The position numbers were made by a program, and so were the translations under genes. The notes beneath the pieces are model-generated. The model did no database searches. It saw only the letters and a list, made by a program, of their open reading frames with translations, and was not told where the DNA came from. This document shows, one piece after another, positions 44,520 to 52,087 of a DNA stretch of 64,000 nucleotides; position 1 is the stretch's first letter; each line of letters starts with the position of its first letter. Origin of the DNA: Oikopleura dioica (Eukaryota; Chordata; Appendicularia; Copelata; Oikopleuridae); assembly GCA_907165135.1 (NCBI GenBank), contig OU015568.1, forward strand, positions 5,402,501 through 5,466,500, in the 5' to 3' direction.

Positions 44520-45057
44520 ATATAATAATAAAATATAGTAGTTAATTAGGAAAGTTGATTTCTACTGAATTTCTGTATCATCAAAGTGGGCGAGATTTCT
44601 TTGTCGCCCGGGGCCAAATATGACCCGTGATGACTCAGAAAATTCAGTTGAGGGAAAAAACTTTCAGTAAAAATTATAACGTTAAAATCTTACATTCTTT
44701 CTCACGGGAACTCGTTCTTGCCCATCCTTGTCAACAGGCTAGATGAGTAATATTCATTTTTGAAAACCCAAAAACTGGAGCTTACCTGTCTATCATTTTC
44801 TCCTTCAAGATTCAAAGAGTCATCGCGGGAAGTCGTCTCACTGTCCTGATTCACCCTAACCAGGTTTTAAATATTCAGAGCTTTAACGGGCGACTTACGG
44901 ATAAACACCTGTTTCATATAGCGTCTGGGTAGAAATGAGGCAAGCGTGCCCTTGAAGATCGCTAGGGGAACTTTCCCTACTCAGTAGACTATTTGAAAAT
45001 AATTAAGAATAAAAAATTTCTTGAAATGAATTACCTCGATGATGGAAAATCAGCCAT
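43204..45057 (-). CDS. eleven-exon antisense gene inside LTR element 1
   Basis: Exons: 45035-45057, 44899-44988, 44786-44855, 44694-44738, 44277-44480, 44022-44203, 43843-43978, 43734-43791, 43665-43689, 43400-43519, 43204-43357. Nine of ten junctions are GT-AG and preserve frame; the one after exon 5 is off by one base at a GGG run (44,275-44,277). The product would be 368 residues. It starts MADFPSSS, has a Ser/Asp/Glu-rich first 75 residues, then a compact basic middle (YRLNIVSRRFLQKIVKRTGK, FYRKHCRRISGG), and ends in a probable coiled coil (FDLEIQRALTETVRTLNNL). No family recognised. It is transcribed against the element, divergent from the sense gene at 45,584, with a heat-shock element between them. 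Confidence 0.8.
44484..44514. repeat. poly(A) tract in intron 4 of the antisense gene
   Basis: About 28 A on the plus strand, that is, a long T run on the minus strand just before the acceptor TTTGCAG at 44,481-44,487. It would act as an extended polypyrimidine tract. Confidence 0.6.
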
Positions 45058-45252
45058 TTTTGCGTTTTTTCTCTTTTTTTTGTGCGAAAATGAAGCTAGG
45101 AAATCAAATTGCGTTTTAGATGCAAATTTTCCAAGGCCATAAAGCCTTTGTTAGGAAAATTTAACCACGGATGTGCGTTCAACATGCAAAATGCGAGAAG
45201 AAACAGATTTAAAGCCTATAAAATGCTATGAATGAATAGGATGTTCGAAGTA

Positions 45253-45280
45253 TTCGAGAATTTTCGAGAAGCTTCTAGAA
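45253..45280. promoter_or_regulatory. perfect six-unit heat-shock element
   Basis: TTC and GAA alternate six times, each triplet exactly five bases after the last (TTC 45,253, GAA 45,258, TTC 45,263, GAA 45,268, TTC 45,273, GAA 45,278). This is the consensus for a heat-shock factor site of two trimers. A further TTCGAA lies at 45,244-45,249 out of register. Confidence 0.75.
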
Positions 45281-45487
45281 TCTCAAAAATTCTGCATCAA
45301 ATAAATGAAAAGAAAATGGATCCTAAAGGACCCAATAAAAACAGAATAAAATGATCGTTTGACGTCAAGGAAGTACAGTAATTCTTCCGGAAAAAGCGTT
45401 TCTTTCCCAAAGTAGGAAGAAACACTAAGAACCCAAAATTCAAGTCGCACAGACGGTTGAAAAACGCTGAAGATGCCAAAATAAAAG

Positions 45488-45495
45488 TATAAATA
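45488..45495 (+). promoter_or_regulatory. TATA box for the sense accessory gene
   Basis: TATAAATA, 89 bases before the sense start codon. Transcription would begin near 45,520 and leave a short leader containing the acceptor at 45,579. Confidence 0.5.
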
Positions 45496-45583
45496 CGGAA
45501 CCATTCTACTCCGAAAAGCATCAGTTCCACAAATCAAGAAAAATCCAAATCTCTTTTGGAAAATCGCTTCTTTTTTCAGCAAG

Positions 45584-46372
45584 AATGAGCCAAATAGAAA
45601 CAACTCCTGAGCATCTCAACCTAGAAAAACCGAAGAGGAGATTGACGAGGAATTAATGAAAATGGACGGGGAGGAAGCTGTGCCGACTACCTCAACAACC
45701 AACGATCAAAGTTCTCAACCTGAAAATCGACAAGCGACTAACGAAATCCAGATGCAGGAGAACGAAGAGCAAGCTCCTGAACTCCAATCTTTTGAAGAAC
45801 TCACACAAAGACAATTTAAATCCCTCAGAGACGGCTTCTTGTCCAATCAACTCGACCGAAGAAGCGTGATGATTACTGCGAATATCGAGCCGGATTACGA
45901 CTATGTCTCTGATGAGACAAACGTTCAAACGGCTCGAGACTTATGCGAGCAAATCAAGAAGGCGAGGTTTTCAGCAGTTCGAAGTACTATTAACCGCCTG
46001 ATAAGCGAAAAGCGAAGTCTACCCTTTATCAACTCATTGCGGGAGCTGTTCGACAGCGACACCGTTCTCTACAACTCCCACAATATATGTGGGTTGCACG
46101 TTCCTCTCCGGGTATTTGCCCATGGATACAGGCAGACGAACTTCGTCATTCTCGTCAGCTCGCCCATACAAAGCATCATGTACCTGGGCGTACCGGCCCC
46201 CACAGACAAAGTGTCTCCAGATCTCACAGGGATGAGTCTTTATCCGAAAATCAACGGCCACAACCTAAAGATGATGCGAAAATTCCTAGTCCTGCAAGGC
46301 CTCCGTGTCTGTAAGATTCAAGGCAACTTCTTCTCTGGCCGATACTACAACCGAAACTACCGATACTACTGA
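45584..46372 (+). CDS. sense accessory gene next to the 3' LTR, element 1
   Basis: The start at 45,584 (MSQIETTPEHLN) runs into a stop at 45,653, while the main frame, 238 codons from 45,656, is open in another phase. The A5 run at 45,625-45,629 sits between and a one-base length change there would unite them. The N-terminal part is Glu/Gln/Ser-rich, the middle mixed and helical (AVRSTINRLISEKRSLPF), and the tail is a Tyr/Arg/Asn-rich GRYYNRNYRYY. No domain recognised. It ends 29 bases before the 3' LTR. Confidence 0.6.
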
Positions 46373-46380
46373 AGAGGAAA

Positions 46381-46401
46381 TCTCTTGGAGGGGAAGAGAT
46401 G
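46381..46401 (+). promoter_or_regulatory. polypurine tract of element 1
   Basis: GGAGGGGAAGAGATG lies directly before the 3' LTR, the expected site for plus-strand priming. Confidence 0.65.
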
Positions 46402-46657
46402 TGACGACTAGAGATTCTTGATTAATCTCGAACGACAATTCTTCCTATGATTCCTCCAGTTACTGTCTCTCTCCTTTGTCCTACACTTCTTTCGCGTCAC
46501 TTCATATTTTACTGTGCACACATAATTCAGCTTATAATCAGCACTCGTCCCTGCGTTCCATGAGTCCAAGTTCAACTCCCTTTCAGTTCACTCCATCTCT
46601 CAATAAATATCCAATCAAGCTCACCGCTCGAGTCTTGCTTACCAGTTCTTTATTATA
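46402..46657 (+). repeat. 3' LTR of element 1
   Basis: Matches the 5' LTR in length and, as far as I can read, in sequence, so the insertion is recent. It is followed at once by the second copy of the 1.2-kb flank. Confidence 0.9.
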
Positions 46658-47853
46658 GTGTTCGAGTGACGAGAACGAGTTCCGCTCCAGCGGACTGACG
46701 CAGCCTAATTCAGTTTTTGCGCAAAACAGAGTAGCTCAATTTTCATCCAAGAACACTTGTTTCTTCGTTTTCTTTTTCTTTTATGAACGGAGATACGAGC
46801 ATCGACATCTTTAAGTAAAAAGAAGGGGCCCCTTGTTCACCCTCACATTTTCTTTGAGTATGCCCTTGTTGAGCTTTGTGCCACGTAGCCTTTTATTTCC
46901 GGGATAAAACTATTCAGGGCTCGACAATCTGAAAAAGGGGCCCCTTGTTCATCCTCTTTCTTTCTACATGTATCCCCTTATTCATCCTTGCGCTGCGTAG
47001 CTTTACAAATGAATTCTGCTCGATAATCTGCGCCGAAAACCTGAGTCAGGGTCCCAAATAATTCTTTTGATAATAGTCGCCTAGTTTCTATGAGGACCCT
47101 GACTCAGGTTTTCTTCACAGGTTGCCGAGCCGAGTTCATTTGTAAGGCCACGTAGCCCAAGAGATGAACAAAGGGAAACATGGAGAATGAAAGAGGATAG
47201 ACAAGGGGCCAGCTTTTTCTGAAAAGAGCAAGCAGAAAGCTCTTTCTTGAAAGTTTTCTGATGAAATCGCAAACTTGAAAGTTGAACTATCGCTTATTTT
47301 ATAATTCGGCGACGATGTTATTTTGGTTTTCTGGCGATAATAAACCAAATATCTCGAATGTTCGGTTTCGAATTTCTCGTATTAGAAACGATTAGCGAAT
47401 TATATAATTCGAAAATATTTTTGGTTAAAAAGACGATAGACACAGACTAAATGCAGCAGCTTATCTGATGAAAAAATGGAAGTTACTTTTTCTAAACTTT
47501 ACAGAACCCTTAACAGAATCCCAAATCCTCTTGACTCCTTTAGCCTATCTCATATGTACTAGGCTGATGTCTTGATAAAAATCTACATGATAATTTCTTA
47601 CTCGAGCAGGGGTCTGGATTTTGGCCAAAAATGAAAAGCGAAAGCGAAGCGAAAGCGAAAATTTTTCAAAAATTAAAAGCGAAAGCGAAGCGAAGCGAAT
47701 GAAAATTTCGTGAGCGAAAGCGAAAATAGGAAAGAACAAAGTAACCTTTTTCTTTTTATCGGGCTCGGAAACCTGTGTAGAAAACCTGAGTCAGGGTCTA
47801 AAAGATCATACGCAGCTTTTCTTAGATGATATTTCAGACCCTGACTCAGGTTT
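46658..47853. repeat. 1.2-kb direct repeat, right copy
   Basis: A duplicate of 31,836-33,033 in the same direction. Two homopolymers are one base shorter here. Beyond its end the AACCTGAGTCAGGG hairpin is complete, so an empty site would read: sequence left of 31,836, one copy of the repeat, sequence right of 47,853. Confidence 0.9.
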
Positions 47854-47876
47854 TCTACAGAAGTTTTTGAGCCCGG
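47761..47876. mobile_element. complete AACCTGAGTCAGGG hairpin element
   Basis: GGGCTCGGAAACCTGTGTAG at the left faces CTACAGAAGTTTTTGAGCCC at the right, with the AP-1-like ACCTGAGTCAGGGTC inside each arm. The left copy at 32,941 is cut by LTR element 1. Confidence 0.7.
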
Positions 47877-48270
47877 ATTTAGTCATCCTTTTTTCCTGAA
47901 AAAAGAAAAAGGCACTCCCTTTTAAGAGGTTGTGAATTGAGCGATTGTCGCATTTTGCCTTCTCAGCTAATGTTAAAACTCCGCACCTGTTCCTGCTTGC
48001 TTTTTACCACAACGTGTAAAGCGGCTGTAAAAGTGACTGGCGCGGGAATGTCAACCCTCTTGCTCGGTTTAGAAAAGTCAACGGCCCCGACGTCCGACAA
48101 TTTTCGAATTTGCAGAAAATTTGCTAAACGAAAGAAAAACCAAGAAGACACCTGCTTATGAAAATGAGCAGAGTTGAATTCAATTACGCTTTTTTCTTTC
48201 CTTTTCGCTGGGAATATAAATATTCAAGCGAAAAATGGCAGGATTGATCTTTTCCTCGTCCTGGGCTGAG
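47877..48270. other. spacer without recognised features
   Basis: A 74-codon frame on the plus strand and its mirror on the minus strand have no recognisable domain. Nothing else seen. Confidence 0.35.
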
Positions 48271-48642
48271 CAACCTGCGTAGAAAACCTGAGTCAGGGTC
48301 TCAAAGATCTTTAAGGAAAAGCCGCGCAGCGGCTTTTTTAATAACTAAGCCGCGTAGCGGCTTCGCAAGATCAAACTTTAAAGTAAAAATCGATGTCTGA
48401 CCACGGTGATAAAAACCTGAGTCAGGATTTGAAAAATCTTCAACGAAAGCCGCGCAGCGGCTTTTTAATAACTAACTCGCGTAGCGGCTTCGCAAAATTA
48501 CATTACAAACAATTTTTTTGTAATTCTGCGAAGCCGCGAAGTTATGAAAAAGCCGCTGCGCGGCTTTCGTTGAAGATTTTTCAAACCCTGACTCAGGTTT
48601 TTGTCACCGTGGCCAGGAGTCGATTTTAACTTGGAAGTTTGA
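48271..48642. mobile_element. nested foldback elements with a 272-base hairpin
   Basis: Bases 48,371-48,642 form one long hairpin with arms of about 125 bases (left TCAAACTTTAAAGTAAAAAT, right ending TTGGAAGTTTGA), including AACCTGAGTCAGG and AAAGCCGCGCAGCGGCTTTT stems. A further arm with AACCTGAGTCAGGGTCTC lies just left at 48,283. Confidence 0.65.
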
Positions 48643-49456
48643 TTTTGATAAATTCTTTACTATAAAACGTGTCTTTTTATTTGCATTAAAAATCGAACTT
48701 CAAGAAAGTTGATAATTTATCAAAAACATGATCCAAGGTGTGGCTAGACTTATTTGATAAATCATGTTGCCAAATCGACGGGTCAAATTTCGGACTTATT
48801 AAATTTATTATTCCAGTTTAGAAATATTTGATTTTCGATTGGGAGAAAAATTAAGGGAGAGGGGGCCTATTTTATATCAATACGAAAAAAGGCAGCTAAA
48901 TGCTGTTTTCGAGCTGTCCATATCGTCAAGTTCAAGTGCCCGCACTCGAAATAACTATATTTATCGCCGAAACCACTTTCAGTTGATGAGTTCTTCGTCG
49001 CTCCAGCAAATCGCGTATCGACGTGAAAAAAGAAAAATCTTCTTTTGAAAAAATAACGTCGGGAAATCTCGGTTGCCGTTCAATTTTAGCACTGAGAGTT
49101 GTTTCTATTTTAAATGATTTTCTGCTGAAAGTCATTACTGAGGATTAGTTATCGATAAATCCGGATTAGGAGCAGGCTAAACTTGACGCACTCAAACAAC
49201 TATTAAGGCGCCCACTTTCTAGTGAAACAGGGTGAGGTTTAAATGATCTCTTCGTTGAAATAAGGGTAGACAGAGAAGACTCCATATCCGGAGTGGCGAG
49301 GAGACGGAACGTAGTGCCCCCTTACTTCTTCGAGGTTCAATGGTGGAGACATCTTGAGGACTCGTCGCTGAGACTTAAGAGAAAGTATAAGTACCAGATA
49401 TTGGGTCAAGATTGGGGTAAGGGTTGATCAACCCTTAAGTTTGAGTGCGAGCAGGA
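48643..49456. other. spacer, including a structured-looking stretch
   Basis: Mostly AT-rich without genes. Positions 49,245-49,450 are more complex and GC-richer (for example ATATCCGGAGTGGCGAGGAG), with no internal repeat and no long frame. I cannot match it to a known RNA. Confidence 0.3.
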
Positions 49457-49739
49457 AAATAACATTTTGACACCCTTATTTTTCTTCGGATTCAGGGACG
49501 ATGTTTTCAAAATGCCCATTTTTGGGTGGAATTTCTTTCGTTACTAGACTGGAATTACTGCTTAAAAAAGGAGCCGCTTCGAAGCGCGGCTTTTTCAGTT
49601 TCTTCGCTTGAAGCCGCAAGCGGCTCCTTTTTTCAGCAGTAATTCTGGTCTAGTTATGGAAGAAATTCTACCCAAAAATGGCCATTTTGAAGAAATCATC
49701 TCTGATTTTGAAAAAAATAAGGGTGTCAGAATGTTATTT
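49457..49739. mobile_element. 283-base foldback element
   Basis: AAATAACATTTTGACACCC on the left pairs with GGGTGTCAGAATGTTATTT on the right. Pairing continues through CCATTTTTGGGTGGAATTTC, AGACTGGAATTACTGC and AAAAAAGGAGCCGCTT. LTR element 2 is inserted 50 bases further on. Confidence 0.7.
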
Positions 49740-49789
49740 CCGGCTTTAAATGCGCCGAAAGATTTCAACCTTTGATTTCTAGCCACAAG

Positions 49790-50004
49790 TGAGAGATCCG
49801 AACTTTCTCTCGTAGTTGTTCTCTTGGTTTCCTGCAGGAAGGGGACTCTACTTGGCCGGTTCTATTGTTTTATTTCAGTAATTCAGAGAGTGTCTTGTTC
49901 AGGGTAGTGCAGGGCTATTTCTAGTGCGCGAGGCGCCTGGCCTAATGATAAGAGATGAGAGGGGACGGGCGAGAAGTGAGCTCGGGGAAAATTCCGATCC
50001 CACA
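49790..50004 (-). repeat. 3' LTR of element 2
   Basis: 215 bases; one C/T difference from the 5' LTR (near 49,874). A purine-rich GGGTGGGA precedes it in element direction. Confidence 0.92.
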
Positions 50005-50428
50005 TCCCACCCAAGTCCGAGAGAAAGGCGAAATAAATCAGCAAGAAAACATAAACGATAACAGGTAAGAGCTTTAGCAATCAATGTATAAATAACGATT
50101 CAAAGTAAAGATTCGAGACACAGCGAAAAAGAACGTGGCGATAATTTGCACAAAAAATACAGGTAACTTTTGTTAGTAAATTCTTTTTGTTTTTCTATGT
50201 TAGATTTTATGATTTTTTTCTGTTGAATAATAGAATTTTACGATTTTTTTTTTTTTTTCAGGATTTTTACGTTGTTTCAAACACACGCATCGTTAATTTA
50301 CAAAATGAATAAACTCCCCTCCTCATCTTAAAATTGTTAGTAATTCGAGATAATTGCACTTTTTTTAGTGATTAGATGAGGAGGCTTAAATAATTACATT
50401 GGGGATTTCGAAATAATTAAGCACAAAT
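50005..50428. other. AT-rich spacer in element 2 before the 3' LTR
   Basis: Runs of T and A with TTTTTACGATTTTTTT-like words; no frame of note. It would be the 3' untranslated part of the element's messages. Confidence 0.45.
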
Positions 50429-50922
50429 TTAATCGATAGTAATAGTACTCTGGCATTTGTTCGCGGCGTTGACGTCGTTGTTGACATCGTTGTTGACCTC
50501 GTTGTTGCACTGAGTATCATCTGACGATTCACTGTCGCTCATTTTGCTGAGTTCATTTCGAATTTCAAGTTCACTAGCGCTTCTGAAGGGACCAAGCATA
50601 GTTTCTTCAAGGGATACCAGTTGTTTTTTCAATTCGGTTAGTTCCTTTTTAAATTCTTGATATCGCTTGAAGTAGGGTCTTCCATTTTAAACCATATCAT
50701 TCCTCGTTCGGAGCAGTTCAGATATTCTAATTCGCCGGATCTCTTAGAGACAATGTTAATCCAAAATTCGCCTCCATCTGCTGTCGCGATTATCTGGTCC
50801 TTTTCGAATTTCCCATGTTCTAGTGTTTCCTTGAACCATAAATGCGAAGGGTCGAGGAGGCGATGTCTTTTCGTTAAATCGTCGCAATCGTAGCAAGCTC
50901 GAGATCTATTTCTTCGAGGCAT
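50429..50922 (-). CDS. sense accessory gene next to the 3' LTR, element 2
   Basis: The frame from 50,922 (MPRRNRSRACYDCDDLTKR) stops at 50,638. A second frame on the same strand continues to 50,429 with a coiled-coil-like stretch (ELTELKKQLVSLEETMLG) and an acidic, Asn-rich tail (SDSESSDDTQCNN). The phases meet at the A4 run complementary to 50,685-50,688, so one base more there would give a single product of 164 residues. No domain recognised. It is divergent from the antisense gene at 51,111 and occupies the same relative place as the sense gene of element 1. Confidence 0.5.
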
Positions 50923-51110
50923 TTTGATTTTTCTCGTTTTCTGTTTTTCTCAGTCTGGGCTTTCAGAACTTGAAATCTGATTTTTATTTCTAGCGTGCTC
51001 TGGCGATAAAGCGTCTGCTGATACGGCGACTTCTCCTGATCCAGAAGGTTAGCAAATTCCTTCAGAGTTCAAGTGTCAGAGTACTTCAGTATCATTGCTG
51101 TCTGTTGATA
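50923..51110. promoter_or_regulatory. divergent promoter region, element 2
   Basis: 188 bases between the two divergent start codons. Acceptor-like sequences TTTTTCTCAG (50,946-50,955) and TTATTTCTAG (50,985-50,994) occur on the plus strand, and a weak AAATAAAAATC on the minus strand. No heat-shock element like that of element 1 was found. Confidence 0.4.
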
Positions 51111-51599
51111 ATGGATGATTTTCGATCTGTAATGGAAAATTTCCACGAACCAGGAACTCTCCAAGAGTGGAATCGAAGACTCGGGCGAGTTGCTCGCGTT
51201 TTTGCTGAAACTGGAGGTTTTGACGATGGCGAAGAGATCGTCGGAGTGGTGTCATATCGGTTCCGGTGGAACGCAGAGGGCGCGTACTTTGGCTACTCAG
51301 AAACCTACACAATTTGTGAGACGATGACTCCACGAGACCACGGCGCATTTGAAAGACGTTTCCGGTTTCTTCCCTACGAGTTCTGCCCCGACGAAGTGTG
51401 CCGAGAGTTGTTGTGGCTTGGAGAAGCGTGTTCCCCAACACTCATAATGCCCCGCGACATTCCTCTTATTGACGATTACGATTTCTTCCGAATCCGCTCG
51501 CTGGCTTATCATCAGAATTACGTACAAGCGTCTGGTGACGAGTTGAAAGACAAATTCTGCTCCACAATTCGCCAACAAGTTCTATCTTATTTTGCTTGA
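51111..51599 (+). CDS. antisense accessory gene of element 2
   Basis: An intact frame of 162 residues read against the element. It begins MDDFRSVMENFHEPG, and has a mixed alpha/beta composition with many aromatic residues (YRFRWNAEGAYFGYSETY) and conserved-looking WLGEACSP. No signal peptide, membrane segment or known domain is seen. Upstream exons are possible, since acceptors lie in the intergenic part. I see no clear similarity to the antisense protein of element 1, so the position is shared but the sequence is not. Confidence 0.6.
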   Translation: MDDFRSVMENFHEPGTLQEWNRRLGRVARVFAETGGFDDGEEIVGVVSYRFRWNAEGAYFGYSETYTICETMTPRDHGAFERRFRFLPYEFCPDEVCRELLWLGEACSPTLIMPRDIPLIDDYDFFRIRSLAYHQNYVQASGDELKDKFCSTIRQQVLSYFA

Positions 51600-51837
51600 T
51601 TATTCTTTTTGAGTGACTGACATTTTTCTTTGCTGTGAATTCAAAATATATAACACTTCTTTTTTAATGGAGGAGTTTTTATCTTCTTTCAAATTTGTTG
51701 TTGGAAAACTTGTATTCCGGCAGCCAAGGTTTGTCAGTGACGTCATAATCATTTTTTCGTAATTTTCAAATTTTGTGTCTGCGCGCGCGGTCGAGTTAAA
51801 TGTATCTTTAACGGGTTAACAATGCGCGCGGCGCAGC
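51600..51837. other. spacer in element 2
   Basis: The 3' end of the antisense gene and AT-rich sequence up to the GC-rich repeat. A CGCGCG run begins at 51,781. Confidence 0.4.
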
Positions 51838-52045
51838 GGCGAGGTGTGAAGTTGGCAGCGAGTGGCGCGACGGAGTAGTGAGAGACGAAAGTGGCGTTGT
51901 AGCAGGCGCTGCGCGCGTCGGGCGCGGCGAGGTGTGAAGTTGGACAGCGACGCACTAGTTAAGGACGAAAGTTGAGTTGGGGAAGGCGCTGCGCGCGCCA
52001 GCGGAGTTGATGGTAGCGACGAGGTGTGAAAATGGGTGAGCGTGG
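51838..52045. repeat. GC-rich tandem repeat, about 88-92-base unit
   Basis: GCGAGGTGTGAAGTTGG starts at 51,839 and 51,927, and a worn copy (GACGAGGTGTGAAAATGG) at 52,018. Each full unit continues with GACGAAAGT and AGGCGCTGCGCGCG. It lies directly after the env stop codon, in contrast to the AT-rich surroundings. Confidence 0.65.
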
Positions 52046-52087
52046 CGTGGCTGGCAAGAGTAATGAGCGCGACGGTAGAGAAGAGGT

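Larger units (their letters stand above)
45058..45583. promoter_or_regulatory. divergent promoter region of the accessory gene pair
   Basis: 526 bases separate the two divergent start codons. They contain a perfect heat-shock element (45,253-45,280), TATAAAA at 45,219-45,226 and TATAAATA at 45,488-45,495 on the plus strand, and an acceptor-like TTCTTTTTTCAG ending at 45,579, five bases before the sense start. The acceptor could receive a spliced leader. Confidence 0.6.
33034..46657 (+). mobile_element. LTR element 1: Ty3/Gypsy type with env and accessory genes
   Basis: A 13.6-kb element bounded by 256-base LTRs with no difference that I could see. The order is LTR, primer-binding site, leader, gag, pol (protease, reverse transcriptase, RNase H, integrase), env, a small frame, AT-rich spacer, a spliced antisense gene, a sense gene, purine tract, LTR. 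The integrase follows RNase H, as in Ty3/Gypsy and retroviruses. Env plus this order fits the Tor elements of Oikopleura. There is no short target duplication; instead 1.2 kb of flank is repeated on both sides. Each main reading frame is broken by single-base shifts, several at homopolymers. Confidence 0.9.

Noticed and set aside
43979-44700. GG-AG introns in the antisense gene of element 1
   Set aside because: On rereading, the fourth donor is a normal GTAAGA in phase. Only the GGG site at 44,275 is off by one, which a homopolymer error explains as well as a rare donor.
31839-46662. A 4-6-base target duplication for element 1
   Set aside because: The bases next to the two LTR ends (CAGGTTT left, GTGTTCG right) do not match.
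50946-51110. Heat-shock element in the divergent promoter of element 2
   Set aside because: TTC and GAA triplets occur there but without the regular five-base spacing.
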